Of a stretch of DNA of 64,000 bases, positions 8,612 to 17,787 are shown piece after piece. The stretch is taken from the NCBI GenBank assembly GCA_028281945.1, contig JANQIW010000158.1:1-64000 (forward strand). The letters run 5' to 3'. Numbering within the stretch: position 1 is the first letter of the stretch; every line of letters begins with the position of its first letter. The translations under genes and the position numbers were made by a program. The stretch is from Prochloraceae cyanobacterium PL24a_bin.78 (lineage in GTDB: Bacteria; Cyanobacteriota; Cyanobacteriia; Cyanobacteriales; JANQIW01). The notes under the pieces are model-generated. The model made no database searches and was not told the origin of the DNA. It saw only the letters and a program-made list of their open reading frames with translations.

Positions 8612-9004
8612 CTATTCTTGTTTAGATTGGGATTTAAGCCAGACGCTTAATTGCTCTTCACTCATAGTTCCAGCTGCTAAAGCTAGCATTGTATTTACTA
8701 CTTCCACCTCATGGGCAATTAAATCGATTTCGTTAACCTTGAGAAAAACAGCCATCACCACGAAAGCCGTACGCTTGTTGCCATCGACAAAAGGATGATT
8801 GTTCGCCAAGCCCCAACCGAGAGTGGCAGCTAACTGATAAATGCTGCTATCTGGTTGATAAGTATAAAGCTGCTTTGGTCTAGCTAGGGCTGAAGATAAT
8901 TTACCCTGATCCAAAATCCCTTTTACTCCGCCAAACAATACAATCTGTTGGTTGTGAATAGCTATAGCCATTCTTTCTGTGATCCAAATTGGTTCTGCTC
9001 TCAC
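8612..9004 (-). CDS. doc: type II toxin, Doc (death-on-curing) family
   Basis: This Fic-fold toxin of the Doc branch phosphorylates elongation factor Tu and halts translation. The 130-residue protein carries the Doc motif HPFVDGNKRTA (His70 to Arg78 region), with catalytic His70 and anion-binding Asn/Lys/Arg. It begins at a GTG that overlaps the antitoxin stop by four bases (GTGA), so the two are translationally coupled. The antitoxin comes first, as expected for a toxin-antitoxin pair. The usual Phd partner is replaced here by an AbrB-type protein. Confidence 0.88.
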   Translation of the reverse strand: MRAEPIWITERMAIAIHNQQIVLFGGVKGILDQGKLSSALARPKQLYTYQPDSSIYQLAATLGWGLANNHPFVDGNKRTAFVVMAVFLKVNEIDLIAHEVEVVNTMLALAAGTMSEEQLSVWLKSQSKQE

Positions 9005-9222
9005 TTGGCCAATTCTTTCAAGGCATTGTAATAACGACGAGTTACTTCCCCTGCTGCCTCCATTATCTGCTCAAATTCTGGATCCCAAGGGCTTAGTTCC
9101 ACACCATCTGGTGTTTCGGTTAGATATAAAGTGTCCCCTTCATTTACTTGCAATCGGTCGAGGATTTCTTTTGGAAAAGTAGTTCCAATAGAATTTCCAA
9201 TCTTTGTGAGTTTTAGCTTCAT
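9001..9222 (-). CDS. AbrB/MazE-type antitoxin
   Basis: This 73-residue protein has an N-terminal swapped-hairpin AbrB fold: KLTKIGNSIGTTFPKEIL followed by the LQVNEGDTLYL strand. Its C-terminal half (from about residue 45) is acidic then basic and would neutralise the toxin. It should bind its own promoter and form a complex with the Doc toxin encoded immediately downstream with a four-base overlap. Cyanobacteria commonly pair such AbrB-type antitoxins with Doc toxins, so the pairing is expected. Confidence 0.88.
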   Translation of the reverse strand: MKLKLTKIGNSIGTTFPKEILDRLQVNEGDTLYLTETPDGVELSPWDPEFEQIMEAAGEVTRRYYNALKELAK

Positions 9223-9262
9223 TATGTTAATCTCTACTCTCGTAATTACAAAAAATAGTTAA

Positions 9263-10096
9263 TTAAAGTTTTATAGTTAATTGATAGATTTCTTGTCGAG
9301 ACATATTACTGATTCTAGCTAGGTTTTTGCTGGCTTGCGATCGAGAAATACCTTGATTTAACAATTCTTGTAATTGAATCTTAACTTCTTCTTCCGACAA
9401 TGTAATAGTATCAACACAACCGGCTACAACTAATGTGTATTCACCTTTAGGGAGTCGATCGCTATCATAAATCTTAATAGCATCATTAATTTTACCACGC
9501 CAGAACTCCTCATGCAACTTAGTCAACTCTCTGGCTAAAACAATCTCTCTGTCTAATCCAAAAGTAACACCAAAATCTTTCAAGGTTTCTTGAATGCGAT
9601 GGGGTGCCTCATAAAAAATCATTGTTCGAGATTCATTTTTTAGGCTAGTTAAACGTTCAGATTTTTCTTTATTCTTAGTAGGTAAAAACCCTTCAAATAC
9701 AAATCTTTCCATAGGTAATCCCCCACCTACCAAAGCAGTTATCACAGCAGTTACTCCGGGAATAGGAATGATATTTACAGCGCGATGGATACAACTTTTG
9801 ATAAGATCATAACCGGGATCAGAAATTCCGGGCATTCCTGCATCAGTTACTAAGGCAATATTTTTACCTGATTCTAAACGTTGAATTAATTCTTCATGGC
9901 GAGATTGACGATTGTGTTGATGATAACTAATTTGAGGAGTTGTAATCTCAAAATGCTTTAATAATTTAGCAGTATGACGAGTATCTTCTGCGGCAATTAA
10001 ATCTACAGTTTGTAAAATTCTAAGTGCCCGAAAAGTTAAATCTTCTAAATTACCAATAGGAGTGCCTACAATATAAAGTATTCCTTGATTTGACAT
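9263..10096 (-). CDS. rsmI: 16S rRNA (cytidine1402-2'-O)-methyltransferase RsmI
   Basis: RsmI uses S-adenosylmethionine to methylate the 2'-OH of C1402 in the decoding centre of 16S rRNA. The 277-residue protein shows the tetrapyrrole-methylase fold: GTPIGNLEDLTFRA at the N-terminus, the AEDTRHTAKLL segment, LVTDAGMPGISDPGY in the SAM site, and FYEAPHR. The C-terminal 40 residues form the usual helical tail (SRSQASKNLARI). The start is an ATG. It follows the AbrB/Doc pair on the same strand but has its own spacing. Confidence 0.94.
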   Translation of the reverse strand: MSNQGILYIVGTPIGNLEDLTFRALRILQTVDLIAAEDTRHTAKLLKHFEITTPQISYHQHNRQSRHEELIQRLESGKNIALVTDAGMPGISDPGYDLIKSCIHRAVNIIPIPGVTAVITALVGGGLPMERFVFEGFLPTKNKEKSERLTSLKNESRTMIFYEAPHRIQETLKDFGVTFGLDREIVLARELTKLHEEFWRGKINDAIKIYDSDRLPKGEYTLVVAGCVDTITLSEEEVKIQLQELLNQGISRSQASKNLARISNMSRQEIYQLTIKL

Positions 10097-10451
10097 ATTT
10101 ACTAATAGAAATTATCTATAATAAGGTAAAATTAATTATTAAAAATTGATAGTTGAGAAGTTTTAAATATACTTAATCTTCTATTAATTTAAGATAACAC
10201 ATAATATCATTTTTCTTTAATAGTGATAAGGATAGAGAATGGGAAGAATAGGAAGAATGGGAAGAATGGGAAGAGGGATTTTGGGAAAATTATCAAAGAT
10301 ATAGAATGAGTTTAACTCTATACATTATTTTAGAAAATTGGTATAACAATAGATAATTAATAGCTAACAAATCTTGATTTTTTCGATTTTAGCAATATAT
10401 TTATTATTTAATATTAACTTACTGCCCAAATTTAATTATTAAAATCAAACA
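10097..10451. other. A+T-rich divergent intergenic region
   Basis: This space between divergent rsmI and the HEAT-repeat gene must hold both promoters. I see no convincing -35/-10 pair or small gene. The one clear structure is the purine repeat at 10241-10276. Confidence 0.5.
10241..10276. repeat. four tandem 9-base purine repeats
   Basis: Four consecutive copies of GGGAAGAAT (second copy AGGAAGAAT, last copy GGGAAGAGG). The complementary strand, ATTCTTCCC, resembles the C/T-rich arrays at 4174-4266 and 30661-30767, so it may be a shorter member of the same repeat class. Confidence 0.85.
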
Positions 10452-11660
10452 ATGACAACAATATCAGAATTACAAGCAGCAATAGAAGCAAAAAATTGGT
10501 CTTTAGCCAATGAGTATTTACAGCAAATTATCAATAGAAAGTCATTAGAAAACACTGAATCAGAAATAGTATTAAACCTAGCCATCCAATCCTTAAAAAA
10601 AAGCGATTTTCAACAACGTTGGTTAATAGCAAAAGAATTACCAAAACTTGGAAAAATTATCATTCCTCCTTTAATAGAAATCCTTGAAGATGAAACCATA
10701 GAAACAGAAATTAGATGGTTTGTCGGGAGAATCTTGAGCAATTTTCAAGAATCAGAAATCATTATTTCCTTAGCAAAATTAGTCCAAAAAACAGAAGATG
10801 AAGAATTAGCTTTAATGGCATCAAAAGCATTAGCCTCCATGGGTGAAATCGCCATACAACCTCTCAGTAATTTACTCCCCCAACCCGAATATCAATTATT
10901 AGCAGCAAAAGCTTTATCTATCATCAGATATCCTCAAATTATCCAACCACTTTTAGGAGTAGTAAATGCTGATTCTCCTGAAGTAAGAGTTATTGCTATT
11001 GAAGCTTTGGGAAGTTTTCAAGATAGAAGAATTATGGAAGTTTTGATGAAAGCAACTCAAGATACACATTCATTGGTAAGGAAAGAAGCTGCCAAGGCTT
11101 TAGGCATTAGCTATAACAATACTAATACTAAAAATGTAGTTTCATGTTTAAAACCTTTGTTATTAGATATTGATTTACTAGTTTGTCTAGAAGCAGCAAA
11201 AGCTTTAGGGAGAATTGGCACAGTAGAAGCCATAGATATTCTCTTTGAAGTATTAAAATTAGAAGCAACACCGAATATTTTAAAGCTTAAATTAGTGAGA
11301 GTATTAAGTTGGGTAGAAAATGATCAAGCTATAGAATATTTAGGATTAATCTTAATAGAAACATCACTAAAAATATCACCGGAAATATTAGCAGAAATAA
11401 TTATTGTTTTAGGGAGGATTTTTTCTCCAGATTTAAAAATAAAAGCAACAGAAATTCTAATTAATTTTTTCCATCAAACTAGAAATAATCAAACTAAAAA
11501 TATAGACTCTCAAATTAAACAAGTTTTAGCTACATCTTTAGGAGAATTAGGACAAAATTCAGCCCTAGAAATTTTACAAATATTAGCAATAGATTCAGAT
11601 AAAAAAGTGCGATTACACGCTAAAGCTGCAGTAAAAAGATTGACAACCTGTCAAAATTGA
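10452..11660 (+). CDS. HEAT-repeat protein
   Basis: This 402-residue protein is built of repeated helix pairs of about 30 residues. Clear HEAT/PBS-lyase-type units include those around DSPEVRVIAIEALGSF, DTHSLVRKEAAKALG and DLLVCLEAAKALGRIG, with a final unit near KVRLHAKAAVKRL. Cyanobacterial proteins of this type include phycobilin lyases (CpcE/F) and NblB, but many are simple scaffolds. Nothing here fixes a lyase role and no phycobilisome gene is adjacent. It is probably a soluble protein-protein interaction module. Confidence 0.8.
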   Translation: MTTISELQAAIEAKNWSLANEYLQQIINRKSLENTESEIVLNLAIQSLKKSDFQQRWLIAKELPKLGKIIIPPLIEILEDETIETEIRWFVGRILSNFQESEIIISLAKLVQKTEDEELALMASKALASMGEIAIQPLSNLLPQPEYQLLAAKALSIIRYPQIIQPLLGVVNADSPEVRVIAIEALGSFQDRRIMEVLMKATQDTHSLVRKEAAKALGISYNNTNTKNVVSCLKPLLLDIDLLVCLEAAKALGRIGTVEAIDILFEVLKLEATPNILKLKLVRVLSWVENDQAIEYLGLILIETSLKISPEILAEIIIVLGRIFSPDLKIKATEILINFFHQTRNNQTKNIDSQIKQVLATSLGELGQNSALEILQILAIDSDKKVRLHAKAAVKRLTTCQN

Positions 11661-11876
11661 CAATTAATTATTAAAAATTTATAATAAAAAAAACATTCAT
11701 AAAAATACTGAATTATCCTTCTTGTTTTAACCATCAATTTTAATGCTGATTTTAAATTGAATTGATGCTTTTTAAGAATAGGGTAGGTAATTTAGTATAA
11801 AATGATTCAAAATAACTAGGATAAACTAATGAGAATCCTTAAATAAACTTAAATTTGGTGTGAGGAAATATTTAAG

Positions 11877-13499
11877 ATGTTCAAATTAAATCTCAAGTTG
11901 AATCTCAAGTTAAAAATCATTGTTATCATGGCTTTTATCTTTTCAACTGTGACAACTGCTGGCAATGCGCAAGCTCAAGGAAGTAGCAGGGAAACTTTAA
12001 ATCAAACTTCTAATACTATTAGAAGAATCGATAATTATAGCACCCGAAATCTTAGACAAATAACCAATGTCTTCCAATTAAGGGATGTTTCCCCCAGAGA
12101 TTGGGCTTATGAAGCATTGCGCAGTTTAGTGGAACGATATGGTTGTATTGAAGGCTATCCCAATCGCACTTTCCGAGGCAATCGCGCCTTAAGTCGTTAC
12201 GAATTTGCCGCAGGTTTAAATGCTTGTCTAGAAAAAATCGAGAGTTTGATTGCTGAAAGCCAATCCATTATCCGCTCAGATATTCAAGTTTTACAGAGAT
12301 TAACTCGTGAGTTTGAAGCAGAATTAGCAGCAATAGGCGCAAGAGTGGATAATTTAGAAGGAAGAGTCGCATTTTTAGAAGATAATCAGTTTTCTACCAC
12401 TACTAAGTTACAAGGTGAAGTAGTATTCATCCCTGCTCAAGCATTTGGTGAAGATGTAGATTCAGAAGTAATTTTGGCAAATCGGGTGAGACTTCAGTTT
12501 GTCAGTAGTTTTACTGGTAGAGATACCCTTATTACTCGTTTAACTTCCGGGGATATAGCCAATGCTTTTCAAGATGAGTTAGGGACAAATGAAGGAAGAT
12601 TTGCCTTTGATGGACAAGCAAATAATGATGTTTTTATGGATCGAATTCACTATTATTTCCCTGTTGGAGATAATATTAGAGTGTTTAGCATGGTTTCATT
12701 AGGTGGACACCATTTCTATGCCGATACATTTAACACAGGATTAGAAGCAGGAGGTGGTGCTAGTGGTGCTATCTCAAGATTTGCTGAACGTAATCCTATA
12801 TATCGTTTAAATTTAGGAGGTCCAGGGGTGGGATTTTCCGCAAATTTAGGGAAAATGTTCACTCTATATGGGGGATATTTAGCAGTAGGAGCATCAGATC
12901 CAAGTACTGGAGCAGGTTTATTTAATGGAAATTATTCAGCTTTAGGACAATTACGTTTCCAACCTACGGATAATTTCAAGATAGGATTTACATATTTGAA
13001 TGGATTTGATACCAATGATGGACCAGCTTCTCTACCTTTTGGAGCAACAGGTACTAATTTAGGTAATTTGAATTTAAGTTCTATTGGTTTTGGAGCTGTA
13101 GAAGTTTCTAGTAATACTTATGGTATACAAGGGAAATTTGATGTCAGTCCTTCTTTTAGCATTAGAGCATGGGGAGGTTTCACAGATGCGAGAATTATTG
13201 GCCTTGGAGATGCAGAAATTTGGAATTATGCTGTGATTTTTGCCTTCCCAAATTTAGGAAAAGAAGGTGGTTTTGGTGCACTTATCTTTGGTGCGGAGCC
13301 TTATTTAGGAGGGATTGAAATCGTCGGGGATCCTCAAATTGACAATGAAACACCATTTCATATCGAGGTTTCTTACAAATATCCTGTCTTAGATAATATT
13401 TCTATTACTCCTAGTGTTATTGTCTTGACTAGCCCAAACCAAACAGAAGATACAGATACAGCAGTAATTGGAACCATTAGAACAACTTTTACTTTCTAG
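11877..13499 (+). CDS. outer-membrane porin with SLH domain (OprB family)
   Basis: This is a major cyanobacterial porin of the SomA/SomB or iron-uptake type. The 540 residues begin with a basic start and a hydrophobic signal peptide ending near AQA (residue 33). An SLH domain follows at about residues 68-122 (DVSPRDWAYEALRSLVERYG, then the conserved SRYEFAAGLNACL); it binds pyruvylated cell-wall polymer. A short coiled coil (about 125-175) leads into an OprB-type beta-barrel ending in an aromatic residue (TFTF), the normal C-terminal Phe for outer-membrane insertion. It permits diffusion of inorganic ions, possibly iron; the solute is not shown by sequence. Confidence 0.92.
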   Translation: MFKLNLKLNLKLKIIVIMAFIFSTVTTAGNAQAQGSSRETLNQTSNTIRRIDNYSTRNLRQITNVFQLRDVSPRDWAYEALRSLVERYGCIEGYPNRTFRGNRALSRYEFAAGLNACLEKIESLIAESQSIIRSDIQVLQRLTREFEAELAAIGARVDNLEGRVAFLEDNQFSTTTKLQGEVVFIPAQAFGEDVDSEVILANRVRLQFVSSFTGRDTLITRLTSGDIANAFQDELGTNEGRFAFDGQANNDVFMDRIHYYFPVGDNIRVFSMVSLGGHHFYADTFNTGLEAGGGASGAISRFAERNPIYRLNLGGPGVGFSANLGKMFTLYGGYLAVGASDPSTGAGLFNGNYSALGQLRFQPTDNFKIGFTYLNGFDTNDGPASLPFGATGTNLGNLNLSSIGFGAVEVSSNTYGIQGKFDVSPSFSIRAWGGFTDARIIGLGDAEIWNYAVIFAFPNLGKEGGFGALIFGAEPYLGGIEIVGDPQIDNETPFHIEVSYKYPVLDNISITPSVIVLTSPNQTEDTDTAVIGTIRTTFTF

Positions 13500-13901
13500 T
13501 TTGTCTTGATAAATCTTGGATTTTGATGGGATTTTTAATAGTTAATGAGTTGAAAGTTTTAGCTGATTAACTATTGAATCTTGTCATAATTTGTAGTCCC
13601 ATGGTTACACTAGAAAATCTAAGAGATATTATCAAATATTAACTGGTAATTGTTGATGGCTAAAATTTAATAACTATTGTTAGAAATTAAAAGATAATAT
13701 CTAAGGTTTATTTTTAGTAATTAAGAGTTACTTAATCATGGATGAATTAAAAATAAACAATCAAAGATTAATCAATAACTTATTAACAATAAATCCAAAA
13801 AAGCCAAGAATCGAAAGTATCCATTGATACCCAACTTCTTCAATAAATTCGCTAGATTCAAAAAATTATTACAATAGTAGAAAAAACATTTCAACTAAAT
13901 T
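13500..13901. other. A+T-rich intergenic region
   Basis: About 400 bases between the porin and the LysR gene. I found no RNA gene, strong hairpin or conserved small protein. The longest notable frame, beginning ATGGTTACACTAG, has only 13 codons. It presumably carries the porin 3' end and the promoter of the LysR gene. Confidence 0.5.
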
Positions 13902-14879
13902 ATGCGAATCGAGCAATTGGAAGCATTTTTAGCAGTAGCAGAAATAGGAAATTTTGGACAAGCAGCAAAGAAATGTGGTGTAACACAATCAACAATTAGC
14001 CGTCAAATACAATCTCTAGAAGACACTCTCGGATTGCCTCTTTTTCATCGTAGCAATCAAGCAAAATTAACTATTGGAGGAGAACAATTATTACCTAGAG
14101 CGCGAAAAATTTGTCAAGAATGGCATAATTCTCTTCAAGAATTTCAAGATTTAAAAGAAGGGAAACAACCGGAACTTTGTGTAGCAGGAATTCATTCTGT
14201 TTGTGCTTATTTTTTACCTCCTATTCTACAAAGTTTTTGCCAAGATTTTCCCCAAGTTCAATTACGAGTAACGGCTTTAGGAAGCGATCGAGCTTTAAAA
14301 GTATTAAGAGATGGCTTAGTTGACGTAGCAATTGTGATGAATAATCGCTTTTTAAGCGCTACTCCAGAAATGGTAATTTCATCACTTTATGAAGAAGAAA
14401 TTGAAGTTTTAATGTCATCAAAACATCCTTTAACTCAATATGAAAAAGTTCCCTTTGAAGAATTAATTCAATATCCCCAAGTAGTTTTTAAAGACGGTTA
14501 TGGAATGCAGCGTTTGTTACAAGATTGGTTTGGTCGTTTTAATGCTAAAATTAAATCTGTGATGGAATTAAACACTCTTGATGCTTTTCGAGGCGTAGTC
14601 AGGCAAGGAGACATTATTGCTTTTCTTCCTAAATCTGCTTTGTTAGAATCAAATCTGGATCCTTCTTTAACCACTCGCGCCATTGGTATTTCTTCTGAAG
14701 TTGCTTCTAAAAATATTAATTTTAAACGAGAAGTAATTTTAGTCACCACTAACGATCGTCTGGAAATTCCCCCCATAGCACACTTTAAGGAATTAGTTAC
14801 TCAAAATGCTAGCAACCATGGGGAACATCTAAATAAAAATAAACCAAACTATTTATTTACTTTACCATGGGCTAACTAA
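13902..14879 (+). CDS. LysR-family transcriptional regulator
   Basis: This 325-residue regulator has the canonical N-terminal winged helix-turn-helix (residues 1-60; FGQAAKKCGVTQSTISRQIQSLE) and a periplasmic-binding-protein-like effector domain from about residue 90. Its closest class is a cyanobacterial LysR branch distinct from RbcR and CmpR. The gene lies 39 bases upstream of a TrpD-like gene on the same strand and may control or be co-transcribed with it. Target genes and effector are unknown. Confidence 0.9.
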   Translation: MRIEQLEAFLAVAEIGNFGQAAKKCGVTQSTISRQIQSLEDTLGLPLFHRSNQAKLTIGGEQLLPRARKICQEWHNSLQEFQDLKEGKQPELCVAGIHSVCAYFLPPILQSFCQDFPQVQLRVTALGSDRALKVLRDGLVDVAIVMNNRFLSATPEMVISSLYEEEIEVLMSSKHPLTQYEKVPFEELIQYPQVVFKDGYGMQRLLQDWFGRFNAKIKSVMELNTLDAFRGVVRQGDIIAFLPKSALLESNLDPSLTTRAIGISSEVASKNINFKREVILVTTNDRLEIPPIAHFKELVTQNASNHGEHLNKNKPNYLFTLPWAN

Positions 14880-14918
14880 TTATCAGTTAAAAAACAAATC
14901 TTATTTTTCTAGATTTTT

Positions 14919-15989
14919 ATGTTTAAAAATGATTTCCTAGAATTACTCAAAAAAGTAGGAAGTGGTTCTCACACCAGTAAACCATTAACTCGCTCCGAAG
15001 CAAAATTAGCAACCAAACTCATGCTTTTGCAAGAGGCAACACCTGCACAAATCGGGGCATTTATGATTGCTCATCGGATTAAACGCCCTACAGCTATGGA
15101 ATTAGCAGGAATGTTAGATGCTTATGATGAGTTTAGCCCTCAACTAAATCAAAATAATTTTTCTTTTGAGTATCCAATTACCATTTTGGGAAATCCCTAT
15201 GACGGAAGATCACGGACTGCTCCTGTTACGCCTATAACAGCTTTGCTCCTAGCCACTGCTGGTATTCCTGTAATTATGCACGGTGGAGATTATATGCCTA
15301 CTAAATATGGGTTGCCATTGGTGGAAATTTGGCAAGGATTAGGGGTTGATTTTAGTTCGTTATCTCTAGAAAATATTCAAGATTTATTAAAAAAAATAAG
15401 AATTGGCTTTATTTATACTAAAAAACTTTTTCCTATTGGGAATAGTCTCATTCCTTATCGAGAACAAATAGGTAAACGTCCCCCTTTTGCAACATTAGAA
15501 TTAATTTGGAATCCTATTTCAGATAACAAAGCTTTTCAATATACAGGTTTTGTTCATCCACCTACGGAAACTCTTTTTAGAGAAGTTTTAAAATTAAGAA
15601 ATGTTAATTATTATACGACTATTAAAGGATTAGAAGGAAGTTGCGATCTTTCTTTATCTCGAACAGCTATTATTGGTATCGGTAAACCAGATGGATTTGA
15701 GCGTTTATTAGTGAATCCTATTCATTATGGATTGGGAAAATCCGATCCTTCTCTTGAATCTAAGAGTAAATTAATCGAAAATTTACAAGATGTTATCCAA
15801 GGAAAAAATGGAGAATTAATGAATTCCGCTATTTTTAATGGTGGTTTTTATCTGTGGCGTTGTGGCATTTGTGATAATTTAGAAAAAGGTTTGACTACAG
15901 CAGAAGTCATGCTAACTCAAGGGAAAGTCTCAGAAACTTTAGATCATCTCTCTAATTTGACTAGGAACTTAGCTGGTAAATCTATTTAA
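14919..15989 (+). CDS. TrpD-like phosphoribosyltransferase homologue (TrpD2/YbiB type)
   Basis: This is a paralogue of anthranilate phosphoribosyltransferase, 356 residues. The N-terminal helical domain is conserved (TRSEAKLATKLML, ATPAQIGAFMIAHRIK), and later segments such as GIPVIMHGGDYMPTKYG match the TrpD fold. The diphosphate-binding loop that reads GTGGDG in real TrpD is replaced by GNPYDGRSRTAPVTP (residues 91-105). This points to the TrpD2/YbiB-like group, whose E. coli member binds nucleic acids and lacks proven transferase activity. It follows the LysR gene closely. It is probably not the tryptophan enzyme. Confidence 0.82.
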   Translation: MFKNDFLELLKKVGSGSHTSKPLTRSEAKLATKLMLLQEATPAQIGAFMIAHRIKRPTAMELAGMLDAYDEFSPQLNQNNFSFEYPITILGNPYDGRSRTAPVTPITALLLATAGIPVIMHGGDYMPTKYGLPLVEIWQGLGVDFSSLSLENIQDLLKKIRIGFIYTKKLFPIGNSLIPYREQIGKRPPFATLELIWNPISDNKAFQYTGFVHPPTETLFREVLKLRNVNYYTTIKGLEGSCDLSLSRTAIIGIGKPDGFERLLVNPIHYGLGKSDPSLESKSKLIENLQDVIQGKNGELMNSAIFNGGFYLWRCGICDNLEKGLTTAEVMLTQGKVSETLDHLSNLTRNLAGKSI

Positions 15990-16100
15990 CTGTTCTAGGA
16001 TTTAATAAATTTAATCTTGAAGAGTTCTTGTCTTATAATGATATTATAATTAAATGTGTTAAAATTTGTTTTAAACATAAATATTAAATAAATATTAATA

Positions 16101-17741
16101 ATGAACTACTGGAACACAGGACATCCTATCCAAGATGGTAGATATATAGTAGAACAAGTTTTAGGCAGTGGTGGTGTGGGAGTAACTTACTTAGCAAAAG
16201 AAAAAGATTCAGGAAGATTAGTTGCTCTCAAAACTCTTAACGCCATGATGCAAATCCGCAATGACTTTTCAAAGCATCAAGAAAAATTTGTTCAAGAATG
16301 TTTTCGTTTGGCAAAATGCTCTCATAAGCACATTATCTCAGTGTATGATGTTTGTCAGGAAGAAGAATTATGGTGTATGGTGATGGAATATATTCCTGGA
16401 GGGAATTTAGAGCAATTGGTACGAAGTAAAGGAGTATTATCACAACCAGAAGCATTACAATATATTTATCAAATAGGACAAGCTTTAAGTTATATTCATC
16501 AAAAACAAATTCTACATCGAGATATTAAACCAGCTAATATTATGCTGCGTGAAGATATTCAAGAAGCTGTTTTGATAGATTTTGGCTTAGCTAAAGATTT
16601 TGTCGAAGATAAAATTCAAACTCATACTAATTCCAGAACAGAGGGTTTTGCCCCTATAGAACAATATGAAAAACAGGCTAAACGAGGAACTTATACCGAT
16701 ACATATGCTTTAGCGGCGACTTTATATTATTTGTTAACATTAAAATTACCAATTCCAGCCCCATTTCGTCAACAAGGAATGAGTTTGATTGCGCCTCAAT
16801 ATCATATTCCTAACATTAGCAATAGAGTCAATCAAGCTATTTTAAAAGGAATGGAATTTTTACCAGCAGATAGACCAACTTCTGTGAAGGAATGGTTAGA
16901 GATGTTATTAGGAAATAGAAGTATTTCTCTCAGTCAAAGTAAAATAAAAATGCCCCCACCTCCTCCACCTCCATTGCCAAAAACTAAAGGAAAACAAAAA
17001 TCGAAAACCCCTAAATTACAATCTTTATCCTCTAAAAATCAAGAAACTCTAATAAATCGTGATATTACTCAATTAGAAACTTCCTCATTTGATAACCAAT
17101 CATCTCAAGAAACTTATATTCAAAAATCTAGAGAATCCTATAAACCTCTAGAATATTATAAGACGACTCCAATTAAATCTAAAGATACTAATCCTATAAA
17201 TCTATATACGCCAGAACATAGATCAAAAATACCAGATGATTTACCAATATCAAATAATGAAAAACAGAGAAAATTAGGCAAAAAAGTTTCAGCAGTAGGA
17301 ATAGATTATATCCCTTTACGGGATTTATTAGCAAAAGGTGAATGGCAAAAGGCAGATAAACTGACAACAAAAATTATCTTAACTGTAGCAGGAAGAGAAA
17401 AATTTGGGTATTTAAATTTAGATTCAGTCAAACATTTTCCCCTAGATGATCTCTATACCCTTAATAAACTATGGGTGAGATATACTAAAGGGCATTTTGG
17501 TTTTTCCTCACAAAAAATTCTTTATCAATGTTGTGGAGATGGATCCAAGTATAATAAAGAAGCCTGGGAAAATTTTATGGAGATAGTAGGTTGGAAAAAT
17601 AATCACCAAATCTTATCTTATCAAAAATTAAATTTTACTCCATCAGCACCCCAAGGACATCTCCCTTGGTGGTATGATTGGGCTGGAGGTGTACCTCAAG
17701 TGTTTATTTCTTTTCTTAGTCCTAAAGAACTGTTACAATAA
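16101..17741 (+). CDS. serine/threonine protein kinase fused to a GUN4 domain
   Basis: The 546 residues comprise a Hanks-type kinase (about 14-280), a low-complexity linker with a poly-Pro run (about 285-400) and a C-terminal GUN4 domain (about 400-546). Kinase residues are intact: Gly loop LGSGGVGVTY, Lys44, HRD 139-141, Asn146 and DFG 160-162. The C-terminal part shows GUN4 features (LRDLLAKGEWQKAD, PLDDLYTLNKLWVRY, GHFGFSSQ). GUN4 binds protoporphyrin and Mg-protoporphyrin and stimulates Mg-chelatase, so the fusion could couple tetrapyrrole status to phosphorylation; that link is inference. No transmembrane segment is seen. Confidence 0.9.
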   Translation: MNYWNTGHPIQDGRYIVEQVLGSGGVGVTYLAKEKDSGRLVALKTLNAMMQIRNDFSKHQEKFVQECFRLAKCSHKHIISVYDVCQEEELWCMVMEYIPGGNLEQLVRSKGVLSQPEALQYIYQIGQALSYIHQKQILHRDIKPANIMLREDIQEAVLIDFGLAKDFVEDKIQTHTNSRTEGFAPIEQYEKQAKRGTYTDTYALAATLYYLLTLKLPIPAPFRQQGMSLIAPQYHIPNISNRVNQAILKGMEFLPADRPTSVKEWLEMLLGNRSISLSQSKIKMPPPPPPPLPKTKGKQKSKTPKLQSLSSKNQETLINRDITQLETSSFDNQSSQETYIQKSRESYKPLEYYKTTPIKSKDTNPINLYTPEHRSKIPDDLPISNNEKQRKLGKKVSAVGIDYIPLRDLLAKGEWQKADKLTTKIILTVAGREKFGYLNLDSVKHFPLDDLYTLNKLWVRYTKGHFGFSSQKILYQCCGDGSKYNKEAWENFMEIVGWKNNHQILSYQKLNFTPSAPQGHLPWWYDWAGGVPQVFISFLSPKELLQ

Positions 17742-17787
17742 ACCAGTTAATCTCAATCATTACTAGTTTTTACAGAAAATTAAACTA

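Noticed and set aside
14498-14776. Minus-strand frame inside the LysR gene
   Set aside because: It is a shadow of the LysR coding sequence, which has far better family support.
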